DNA from: Roseiarcus sp963813555
GTDB taxonomy: Bacteria; Pseudomonadota; Alphaproteobacteria; Rhizobiales; Beijerinckiaceae
DNA length: 64,000 bases
Assembly: GCA_963813555.1 (NCBI GenBank)
Contig: CAWEZX010000002.1
Location: forward strand, 930,001 to 994,000
Reading direction: 5' to 3'
How positions within the stretch are numbered: position 1 is the stretch's first letter; the number at the start of each line of letters is the position of its first letter. Below are positions 26,899 to 34,099 of this stretch, piece after piece. The position numbers and the translations under genes were made by a program. The notes beneath the pieces were generated by a model. It saw nothing but the letters and a program-made list of their open reading frames with translations. It did not search any database and was not told where the DNA came from.

Positions 26899-27800
26899 TC
26901 GCCTTCATCGACGATCATCTGGAGGCCTACGGGATCGAGCCGATCTGCAGGGTTCTGCCGATCGCCCCGTCGACCTACCATGTCCATGCCGCCAGACGCG
27001 CTGATCCTTCCCGTCTGCCCGGGAGGGTCCGCCGCGACGCCGATCTGAAGGTCGAGATCCGGCGCGTGTTCGAGGAGAACTTCCGCGTCTACGGCGTGCG
27101 CAAGGTCTGGCGTCAGTTGCGGCGCGAAGGCTTCTCTGCCGCACGCTGCACAGTCGCCCGGCTGATGCGGGACATGGGCCTTCGGGGGGCGATCCGGGGC
27201 AAGCCTGTGCGCACCACAATCAGCGACAAGGCAGCTCCCTGTCCGCTGGATCATGTGAACCGACAGTTCCACGCTTCCGCGCCTGACCGCCTGTGGTTGG
27301 CCGATTTTACGTATGTGGCGACCTGGGCCGGCTTCGTCTACGTCGCCTTCGTCATCGACGCCTATGCTCGGCGGATCGTCGGCTGGCGAGCCAGCAGGAC
27401 CGCGCACGCCGACTTTGTCCTGGATGCCCTGGAGCAGGCGCTTCATGACCGAAGGCCCACCAATCGCGGTGGCCTCGTCCACCATAGCGATAGGGGCAGC
27501 CAATATGTTTCGATCAGGTACACCGAGCGTCTCGCTGAAGCCGGGATCGAACCTTCCGTAGGCAGCGTCGGCGACTCTTACGACAACGCGCTGGCCGAGA
27601 CGATCAATGGCCTCTACAAAGCCGAGGTCATTCACCGACGAGGGCCGTGGCGCAACTTCGAGGCTGTCGAGTTCGCAACCCTCGAGTGGGTAGACTGGTT
27701 CAACAATCGCCGGCTTCTGGAGCCCATTGGCTTCATCCCGCCGGCCGAAGCCGAGGAACGCTACTTCGCCATGCTGACCAACCCAGCCATGGCGGCGTGA
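26895..27800 (+). CDS. IS3-family transposase OrfB (DDE integrase core)
   Basis: A 301-residue catalytic subunit with HTH_21 region (YGVRKVWRQLRREG) and rve integrase core. The DDE residues are in LWLADFTYVAT (first D), VHHSDRGSQYVSI (second D) and SYDNALAETINGLYKAEVI (E). Intact from start to stop and inside complete inverted repeats. Its product together with OrfA should move the element. Confidence 0.93.
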   Translation: MIAFIDDHLEAYGIEPICRVLPIAPSTYHVHAARRADPSRLPGRVRRDADLKVEIRRVFEENFRVYGVRKVWRQLRREGFSAARCTVARLMRDMGLRGAIRGKPVRTTISDKAAPCPLDHVNRQFHASAPDRLWLADFTYVATWAGFVYVAFVIDAYARRIVGWRASRTAHADFVLDALEQALHDRRPTNRGGLVHHSDRGSQYVSIRYTERLAEAGIEPSVGSVGDSYDNALAETINGLYKAEVIHRRGPWRNFEAVEFATLEWVDWFNNRRLLEPIGFIPPAEAEERYFAMLTNPAMAA

Positions 27801-27838
27801 ATCAAATAAAACGGCCTCCGGCAAACCCGGAGCGGTTA

Positions 27839-28084
27839 TATTGCCGATTATCGAGCCATGACTGAAGCGTTAAGTCGTTGTCCCGCGCTAACTTGATAAT
27901 CCCCGAAACAGTGAAGGCTCTGTCTGCGGGGTGCAAGAATGTATCCACCAAGCCAGAGTCGTAGCCCAAGTCAGGTGCAGTTCGCCTATATTCGTTAAGG
28001 TAATGCGACTGCGGCAACATATCGATTGCGCCCTTAACGATACCTAAACCCGCAACGTCCTGCTTCAGACCAAGAAGGCTTATT
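27839..28084 (-). pseudogene. SAM-dependent methyltransferase, middle fragment
   Basis: Piece of the split methyltransferase between the IS3 and IS1595 elements. In the minus frame it reads SLLGLKQDVAGLGIVKGAID, then SHYLNEYRRTAPDLGYDSGL and VDTFLHPADRAFTV, the segment that in this family follows the Rossmann domain. The block LLGL at its start is also present at the end of the N-terminal fragment, so the pieces do not abut exactly across the IS1595 element. A short ATG-started frame (28020) is not an independent gene. Confidence 0.75.
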
Positions 28085-29177
28085 CCGTTGAGTCAGGTTA
28101 GTCTAGATGTAGGTGCTTCGTGTTGAACGGCGGGCATGCGGAGTTTGACGCACTCGGTGATGTCCCGGTAGGTCTCCGGTCTGCGATGCGCGGCGAGGCT
28201 GAGGATCGTTTCGAACGAGACATGCCGGTGAAAGCGTCGATTGTAGCGAAAGACGAATTCGTTGAGAAAGGCGTCGATATGTTTGCGGCGCAGGCCATGA
28301 TACGTGCCTAACGCCCAACGCTTCATCAACGCGAAGGCCCGATGGCTCCATGGCAGAACGATATGCGCCGCCATCTTGCCGACGACGCGCGGATCGTGGC
28401 GATAATCGCCTGACAGTCCAGGATAGGAGGCGTGGCCGTCGGTAAGCAACGTCGCCCCCGGCTTCACGTTGGCGCGCACGAAGGCCTCGATCGAATTGGC
28501 GGAATTGTCGGCGATCGCCGCGAGGCGCAGGCGACCGGAGCGCGTATCGAGGTGTTTCTCGCCTTTTCGTCTCGGCTTGGTCTTGCCGGCGCCCCGATCG
28601 ATCACCTCGACCGCGCCCACGATGAGGATCTTCCCGGCGGCGCCGGGCTCGAAAAAGGCGTCGCCGACGCGAAACGGAATTTCCGTCTGATCCACTTCAA
28701 CGACTCCTTCGAGAAGATCGCGGTCGGGATCGATCATCGAGCGCCGCAGCTTCTGCGACACCAGCCAAGCCGTCTTGTAGGTGACGCCGAGTTGGTCTTC
28801 CAATTGTCGCGCCGACATGCCGTTGGAATGGGTCGCCATCACATGCGCGGCCCAGAACCACGTTGTCAGCGGCAATTTCGACCGATGCATCGCCGTGCCC
28901 GCGGTGAGAGAGGTCTGGCGACCGCAATCGAGGCATTCGAAAAGCCGCGGGCGGCTCTTCAAAGCTACAGCGCGCCCCTTGCCGCACGCAGGACAAACAA
29001 ACCCGTCCGGCCAGCGTCGAGCGTATAGAAACGCCGCGCAACTCGCCTCGTCGGGAAACTCCTTCTGAAACTCCGCGAGCGTTCGCCCACGCGCCATCAA
29101 CCCTGCTTTCCCACGACCGCGCGCCCTCAAGCACGCCACCGCTCAGACACTACATCTAGCGGAACCTGAGTCAACGG
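28085..29177 (-). mobile_element. IS1595-family insertion sequence
   Basis: About 1.09 kb bounded by imperfect inverted repeats: CCGTTGAGTCAGGTT at 28085 and, on the other strand, CCGTTGACTCAGGTT from 29177, each followed after three bases by CTAGATGTAG. It contains one intact transposase gene. I find no eight-base target duplication in the flanks, unlike a simple IS1595 insertion. Confidence 0.8.
28093..29097 (-). CDS. IS1595-family transposase
   Basis: A 334-residue transposase from the ATG at 29097 (an in-frame ATG at 29139 would add 14 residues). N-terminal zinc ribbon: FVCPACGKG and FECLDCGRQTSLTAGT. The ISXO2-type DDE domain has VVEVDQTEIPF, LLTDGHASYPGL and the C-terminal LNEFVFRYNRR. 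The stop codon lies inside the terminal inverted repeat. It looks intact. Confidence 0.92.
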   Translation of the reverse strand: MARGRTLAEFQKEFPDEASCAAFLYARRWPDGFVCPACGKGRAVALKSRPRLFECLDCGRQTSLTAGTAMHRSKLPLTTWFWAAHVMATHSNGMSARQLEDQLGVTYKTAWLVSQKLRRSMIDPDRDLLEGVVEVDQTEIPFRVGDAFFEPGAAGKILIVGAVEVIDRGAGKTKPRRKGEKHLDTRSGRLRLAAIADNSANSIEAFVRANVKPGATLLTDGHASYPGLSGDYRHDPRVVGKMAAHIVLPWSHRAFALMKRWALGTYHGLRRKHIDAFLNEFVFRYNRRFHRHVSFETILSLAAHRRPETYRDITECVKLRMPAVQHEAPTSRLT

Positions 29178-29756
29178 GACAAGCCTTAGACCAAGCAGGC
29201 GGAACACCTCTTGCAACATATAGACGCCCACGCGAGGAAAGTAGCCATAGAGCATTATACTTATGACGCCGTGAGGCTTTAGGACGTCACGCAAACAGCG
29301 TAGGCCCGCGTCTGGATCTGGCAGATGATGCAGTACGCCAGTGCATACGATCAGGTCGAAGGTTCGTCCAAGAGAGCCTATCTCGCCAAGGCTCATGTGT
29401 AGCAATTCAAGGTTGTCCAACCGATGCTTTTGCTTCAGATAGGCTTCGTGGCCCAATGAACTGTCCGATACGTCAATTCCCAGAACCCGGGAATTCCGGT
29501 TGGTGAATGCATGGTGGGCGGCTTGGTTGGCTCCGCATCCAGCAATTAGAATGCTAAGGTTCTCCGGCTCGATTCTTCTCGGCCAAAGCTTCCGACGGAA
29601 CAGCGACGGGTCCGACAGATCAAAATAATTTTTGACAAATTCTGACATGTCCTGAATGGGTTGCGGATAGACCCACTCCTTGTATTGACGCGCTACAAGG
29701 GCATCCTCGTATTGACGCGCTACAAGGTCACGCTTCTTTCGCTGGTGCTCAGACAA
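29127..29756 (-). pseudogene. SAM-dependent methyltransferase, N-terminal fragment (cut by IS1595)
   Basis: First piece of the split class I methyltransferase. It holds the whole Rossmann core: ILIAGCGANQAAHHAFT (SAM-binding motif I), VLGIDVSDSSL (acidic residue for ribose), and FDLIVCTGVLHHLPDPDAGL (motif IV). Genuine sequence runs to about 29178 (FRLLGL); the last 17 codons to 29127 are read from the IS1595 end. The N-terminus contains a nine-residue tandem duplication (LVARQYED / LVARQYKE). Whether the truncated Rossmann domain alone is active is unknown; the C-terminal half lies beyond two insertion elements. Confidence 0.82.
29682..29727. repeat. 27-base in-frame tandem duplication inside the methyltransferase gene
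   Basis: GTATTGACGCGCTACAAGG occurs at 29682-29700 and again at 29709-29727, a period of 27 bases, adding nine residues near the protein's N-terminus without breaking the frame. Confidence 0.9.
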
Positions 29757-30262
29757 CAGGAATGTCCCTGTGGAATGTGAATGCGGCTAGCGTAACCACA
29801 ACGGACTTGAGAATGGAAGGCCGGCGCTCGTTCCGCGAGGCATCGGCGAATGACCGGTATTTGCGCATTCCTTCCCTTGCTGGGACCCAACGGGAATGCC
29901 TGCTTCGGTGAAGGGTTTCGGACGCCGGCCCGCTGCGGACGGTCGTGCGGGATCGGGGGCCGGCGTTCGAAAGCCTCCCAAGGAGGAAACCGCGGGGAGG
30001 ACGGGGCCGTTTGGCGAGCGCGACTATGGGGATTTGAGGATCGCGGACGGCTGGCGAGCGAGGCGTCGGCAGCCGGCGGCGTTCAATGTTTTCAGCGGAA
30101 GCGGCGACGGCGGACGTTTTCCGAGGCGACGATGCGCGGGAGCGAGGCGTTGGCATCGGTCGAAGGAGGATTGGCGACCTCGCTCGGGCATGGCGCTCGT
30201 GTTCCTGCGCGCGGCTGGAGGCGGAGGCGATCGACGGTGCGAGGCGGGGTGCGTGGCGACGG
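29757..30262. other. non-coding region at the 3' end of the IS91-type element
   Basis: About 500 GC-rich bases downstream of the IS91 transposase and upstream of the methyltransferase start. It has two inverted repeats: GCATTCC/GGAATGC (29865-29899) and ACGCCGGCCC/GGGCCGGCGT (29922-29966). Such hairpins are expected near the replication-origin end of IS91 elements. No supported gene is seen. Confidence 0.5.
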
Positions 30263-31471
30263 TCATGAGGTGTCGATCCTGATCCGGCTCGGGGATGGCG
30301 ATCGCACGGGGCGCGGGCCTTCGAAGGTCTCGACGACGATCATCTGGCCGCCGCAGCACGGGCAGCTGCGGAAGGACGAAGCTGGTTCAGCGTCGCCGTC
30401 GGCGTCGGCGGCCGCGCTCTCGGGCGAAACCTTGGATGGGGCGAGCAATTGTCGGGCGCGCTCGATGTTCTGGGCGCGAACCGCGCCGGCGAACAGGCCG
30501 TAATGTCGGATGCGGTGGAAGCCGCTCGGCAACACGTGCAGGAGAAAGCGGCGGATGAACTCGGCGGCGTCGAATTTCATGGTCTTCATCCGGTCGCGGC
30601 CTTTGATCCGGTAGTCCTTCCACTTGAAGGCGACGACCTTGTCGTCGAGCGCGATGAGCCGGGAGTTCGAGATCGCGACGCGATGGGTGTAGCGCGACAG
30701 GTAGGCGAGCACGGCCTGCGGGCCGGCGAACGGCCGCTTGGCGTAGACCACCCATTCGGATCGGCGAAGCGGTGCGAGCGCGGCGTCGAAGGCGCTCTTC
30801 TCGCCGAGGGGCGCGAGGTCGCCGAGGAAGACGAGGCGGCCGGTCGTATGCAGGGCCGTGAGCCCTTCGAGGAAGAGCCGGCGGAAGAGACGCGACAGCA
30901 CGCGCACGGGCAGGAAGAAGCCGGGCTTGCAGGCGATCCAGCGCGAACCGTCCGGCGACAGGCCGCCGCCGGGAACGATGACGTGGACGTGCGGATGGTG
31001 GGTCAGCGCCGAGCCCCAGGTGTGCAGCACGGCGGTCAGGCCGATGCGCGCGCCCAGATGCTTCGGGTCGGCGGCGATCGTGGTCAGCGTCTCGGCTGCG
31101 GTTCTGAACAGGAGATCGTAGACGGCCGCCTTGTTCTGGAACGCGACGGCGCCGATTGCGGCCGGCAGGGTGAAGACGACGTGATAGTAGGGAACCGGCA
31201 GGAGCTCCGCCTCGCGGTCTTCGAGCCACTTCCGCGCCGCGGCCGCCTGGCACTTCGGGCAGTGACGATTCCGGCAGGAGTTGTATGCGACGCGCTCGTG
31301 CGCGCAGTCCTCGCAGCGCTCGACGTGGCCGCCGAGCGCGGCTGTGCGACAGGTCTCGATCGCCGACATGACCTTCAACTGGGCGAGGCTCACGTGCCTG
31401 GTGTTGGCCTTTCGCCACGCCGCCCCGTGGGCGCGAAAGATGTCGGCGACCTCGAGGGGAGGCCGCGCCAC
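30263..31471 (-). CDS. IS91-family transposase (HUH/Y1 rolling-circle)
   Basis: A 402-residue rolling-circle transposase. Zinc-binding N-terminus with CEDCAHERVAYNSCRNRHCP; HUH metal site in LTHHPHVHVIVPGGGLS; catalytic tyrosine region AYLSRYTHRVAISNSRL. The C-terminal CPCCGG is a second cysteine cluster. It nicks DNA at the element's origin and moves by rolling-circle transfer. The gene is intact, 10 bases after the integrase gene. Confidence 0.93.
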   Translation of the reverse strand: MARPPLEVADIFRAHGAAWRKANTRHVSLAQLKVMSAIETCRTAALGGHVERCEDCAHERVAYNSCRNRHCPKCQAAAARKWLEDREAELLPVPYYHVVFTLPAAIGAVAFQNKAAVYDLLFRTAAETLTTIAADPKHLGARIGLTAVLHTWGSALTHHPHVHVIVPGGGLSPDGSRWIACKPGFFLPVRVLSRLFRRLFLEGLTALHTTGRLVFLGDLAPLGEKSAFDAALAPLRRSEWVVYAKRPFAGPQAVLAYLSRYTHRVAISNSRLIALDDKVVAFKWKDYRIKGRDRMKTMKFDAAEFIRRFLLHVLPSGFHRIRHYGLFAGAVRAQNIERARQLLAPSKVSPESAAADADGDAEPASSFRSCPCCGGQMIVVETFEGPRPVRSPSPSRIRIDTS

Positions 31472-31481
31472 GCGACCGTAG

Positions 31482-32357
31482 TCAGGCGGGCGGCGTTCGC
31501 TTCGTCAGCTTGATGTCCAGCCGGTCCAGCGGACTCTTGATGTCGCGGACCGTGTTGACGGCGACGCGGGTGTAGAGCGCGGTCGTCTCGAGCTTCGCGT
31601 GCCCCAACAACACCTGGATCACGCGAATATCGACGCCCTGTTCGAGCAGGTGGGTCGCAAAGCTGTGCCGCAGCGTATGCGGAGAAACGCGCTTGGAGAT
31701 TCCAGCCAGGTCTTTGGCGGCGGTGACGGCGCGGTTGAGCTGCCGCTCAGTCACCGGATTGATCGGGTTCTGGCCGGGAAAGAGCCAGACCTGCGGCCGC
31801 GCCGCCTTCCACCATTCACGCAGGAGCTGGAGCAGTTGGGGCGACAGCATCACATCGCGATCCCGCTGTCCCTTGCCCTGCTCGACCCTGAGCATCATGC
31901 GCCCACTGTCGATGTCGGACACCTTCAGGTGCGCGACCTCAGACACCCGGAGGCCTGCGCCGTAGGCGACACTGAGCGCGGCCTTGTACTTGAGGCTCGG
32001 CGCGGCCTGGAGGAGACGCGCCACCTCCTCCTGGCTCAGGACGACCGGCGCCTTGCGCGGCTTGGTCACGGTCCTCAGAGGACGAACGAGATCGGGCTTT
32101 TCGAGCGTCACGGTGAAAAAGAACCGCAGCGCGGCGATGGCGGCGTTGATCGTTCCAGGGCTGGCCTGCTGCTGCGCCATATGCAGTTGATAGCGGCGAA
32201 GATCCTCGCTCGTCGCCTTATCCGGCGATCGGCCGAGGAAGGCTGCAAACTTCCTCACAGTGCGAACGTAGTCCCTCTTCGTGTCTTCGCTGAACCGGCG
32301 CGCCGTGATGTCGTCGATCAGGCGCTGACGCAGCGGACTGACGGGCTTCTTGGACAT
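31482..32357 (-). CDS. tyrosine recombinase/integrase of the IS91-type element
   Basis: A 291-residue phage-type integrase. N-terminal SAM-like core-binding domain (about 5-85), then catalytic domain with GAGLRVSEVAHLKVSDID (Arg I), the Lys region QGKGQRDRDV, SPHTLRHSFATHLLEQG (HxLRH) and LGHAKLETTALYTRV (nucleophile Tyr). All catalytic residues are present. This integrase/HUH pairing is a recurrent IS91 arrangement; the integrase may resolve or integrate the circular intermediate (inference). Confidence 0.92.
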   Translation of the reverse strand: MSKKPVSPLRQRLIDDITARRFSEDTKRDYVRTVRKFAAFLGRSPDKATSEDLRRYQLHMAQQQASPGTINAAIAALRFFFTVTLEKPDLVRPLRTVTKPRKAPVVLSQEEVARLLQAAPSLKYKAALSVAYGAGLRVSEVAHLKVSDIDSGRMMLRVEQGKGQRDRDVMLSPQLLQLLREWWKAARPQVWLFPGQNPINPVTERQLNRAVTAAKDLAGISKRVSPHTLRHSFATHLLEQGVDIRVIQVLLGHAKLETTALYTRVAVNTVRDIKSPLDRLDIKLTKRTPPA

Positions 32358-32365
32358 GGAAAGCT

Positions 32366-32406
32366 CCTGTCTCGCATGGGGTTGAACCCCACGATCTTGA
32401 GACAGG
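32366..32406. repeat. nested hairpin upstream of the integrase
   Basis: Outer stem CCTGTCTC/GAGACAGG encloses inner stem TGGGGTT/AACCCCA. It lies just before the integrase start and may be the end structure of the IS91-type element or an attenuator of integrase expression. Confidence 0.55.
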
Positions 32407-32489
32407 CATTGGCCTTCACGTCGGCCGACCCCGGCCTTTCGACTTCTCCCGCTACCTCTCGCCGCCCCTACCGCGCGAGCGGTTTAGTC

Positions 32490-33113
32490 GTGTGCCGGGC
32501 ATGTTCGGTAGCTTGGAGGTGAAAGTCCTCTACCCAACCTGATGGAGGTGAAGGGTTAGCGATGCGCAAGGGCTATCGCCGCGAGGCGGGGTCTGAAGGA
32601 AGCGCGGAGCAAATGTGCGAGTTGATGGACAAGAACCGGATATGAGGCGCGAGCGTTGGACGAGCGGGCGACTAGTCGCGAAGTCCATATTCATCAAGGA
32701 CGCGAAGCGTAGATTCGGCAACTGCGCACGGAAGGCGACTGAACTTACCCCGGGAGGTCTGCTCCGCGTTCCGACTTCGGAACTGAGGGCGTCGCAAGGC
32801 GTCCTGACCGCGGATGCAGAAGTCAGCAGAGGGCATATTAGGCCAAGCAGTCGGCAAGGCTAGTGAGGCACTCCAACGCCGAAAGGCGGAGAAACAGATA
32901 GGCCGAGCCGGGAACGAGGGCCGAAGGCCCGAACGATTGAGAGTGGCGATTAGGACTGACGAACTCATGAGCGGAACGCGGCAGAAAACTCTGGGCGAGC
33001 AATTGTCCCAGACCTTGGTAGCGGAGGGTCGGGGTGAAGCCCTGGACGCCGAGGGCGAGGACGCCGAACCGTTGATGGCGAAGCCAGCACCCGAAAGTCC
33101 GGCCTTGGCGGAC
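32490..33113 (+). mobile_element. group II intron, 5' fragment
   Basis: Starts with GTGTGCC, matching the GUGYG 5' end of group II introns, followed by domain I landmarks: GGTGAAAGTCCTCTACCC, GTCTGAAGGAAGC, the GAACCGGATATGAGGCGC block, CCGGGAGGTCTGC and AAGTCAGCAGAGG, then the start of the intron-encoded protein. The fragment stops around 33113. There is no domain V/VI and no reverse transcriptase core, so it cannot splice. A small stem (CCGC GCGA GCGG, then TTT) directly precedes the 5' end. Confidence 0.75.
32967..33113 (+). pseudogene. group II intron reverse transcriptase/maturase, N-terminal remnant
   Basis: The first about 49 codons of the intron-encoded protein: MSGTRQKTLGEQLSQTL, an acidic linker, and PESPALADL, a leader resembling that of alphaproteobacterial LtrA-like proteins from memory. 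It diverges before the RT0 and fingers-palm motifs; the same frame continues to 33281 with unrelated sequence. Non-functional. Confidence 0.65.
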
Positions 33114-33712
33114 CTTGGGTCGATTCGGACCGTCCGGCGGCCCACCAACAGGGTACCAAGTGTCAGATTTTTTCCAGTAGGTGAGGGAATCTGGGCAGCA
33201 GAAAGCCGACATAAAGATTTACATTTACAGAAATATCGGATAGGCTTCTGCAACACTTGGACTGCAGGCGTCGTGGCTTGAACGAGGTCAGAAGCAATTC
33301 GCAATCCATTCGCCCCTCGATTTTGGGGATCGGGAAGAGGTGTTGAGAAAGCAGCGAAACGAAAAGGCGGTTAAGCAGTTGAAAACAAACGATCCCGCGA
33401 AATCACTGATTCAGTGCTCGTAATGATTTCAATGGTTTACGACCAGCGATGCGAAACGTTTCATTTCGCATCGCGAAACGTTCGTTTCGCTTTCGCCGGT
33501 TTTCGCCCGCGTGAGCTCGCGAAACGCAATGACCGAGACGCCTCCGTGTCCTGATGCGCCTAGATCGCGGCGCGGGCCGTCTCCGCGGAGAGCCGGCGAG
33601 GGAGCTCTCGCCGTGAAGTTGCGCGAAGAAGTTGCGCAAAAGAGCGGTTAAGTCTTGGGAATCGCTGGCGAGCGTAAACTTGTGCGCACCGGGGCGCAGG
33701 CGCGGAGGCTCT
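33114..33712. other. non-coding region between intron fragment and metZ region
   Basis: About 600 bases with lower GC than the surroundings. No coding frame is supported. The notable content is the palindrome cluster at 33446-33490. The left part (33114-33300) may be another mobile-element remnant, which I do not recognise. Confidence 0.5.
33446..33490. repeat. overlapping palindromes built on GCGAAACG
   Basis: GCGATGCGAAA (33446-33456) pairs with TTTCGCATCGC (33464-33474); then GCGAAACG (33473-33480) pairs with CGTTTCGC (33483-33490). The motif GCGAAACG appears again inside the first loop and near 33520. This could be an operator, a replication or recombination site, or a mobile-element end. 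Confidence 0.7.
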
Positions 33713-34015
33713 CTATTCCAAGCCGAGCTCAGCGCCGGCTCGGACGGGTGGCGTCAGATAGCTGAGCGGATCGGCCTTGCATTTTGCAAATTCTGCGTCG
33801 CGCTCGTGCGCTTTCAGGTCTTGCCTCGTGACGGCGTGATGGCAGATTGCGCGCAACTGTCTGGCTTCGCAATATCCGCCGCATCCGGCAATAGATTGCG
33901 CTATATCGCCCAGTCCAAAAGCCAGGGCAATCGAAGCAACCATGATCAATTTGGCCGCCCATCTCCCGGAGCCTGTCTTTGTCAACTCGGCTTCCTCTTC
34001 AAGTATGATTTTCAA
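33713..34015 (-). CDS. possible small single-helix membrane protein
   Basis: A 100-residue frame with a TTG start. It has an acidic N-terminus (ILEEEAELTK), one hydrophobic segment (LIMVASIALAFGLGDIA) and a cysteine-containing C-terminal half (GCGGYCEARQLRAICHH). The frame reads protein-like and has amphipathic logic, but the start is non-ATG and I do not recognise a family. It could be real or chance. Confidence 0.4.
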   Translation of the reverse strand: MKIILEEEAELTKTGSGRWAAKLIMVASIALAFGLGDIAQSIAGCGGYCEARQLRAICHHAVTRQDLKAHERDAEFAKCKADPLSYLTPPVRAGAELGLE

Positions 34016-34099
34016 CTTCAGAACAGCAGAACCTGCACGAACATTCCGGCGCTTTTTGGGAGGCGGACAAGGGCTATAGAGGCGCGCAGTCCCGGGCGC

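Larger units (their letters stand above)
26519..27838 (+). mobile_element. IS3-family insertion sequence, complete
   Basis: A 1320-base element with terminal inverted repeats beginning TGAACCGCTCCGGGTTTG on the left and (T)AACCGCTCCGGGTTTG on the complementary right end, differing by one base at the tip. It is flanked by the direct repeat TAT (26516-26518 and 27839-27841), the three-base duplication expected for IS3. It carries orfA and orfB intact, so it may still be active. It interrupts the methyltransferase gene between 26050 and 29756. Confidence 0.88.
29865..32406 (-). mobile_element. IS91-type element with tyrosine integrase (ends approximate)
   Basis: Contains a tyrosine integrase and an HUH transposase in the order typical of alphaproteobacterial IS91 relatives, 10 bases apart. 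IS91 elements lack inverted repeats and make no target duplication, so I set the borders at the outermost hairpins (29865-29899 on one side, 32366-32406 on the other). Both borders are estimates. Confidence 0.6.
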
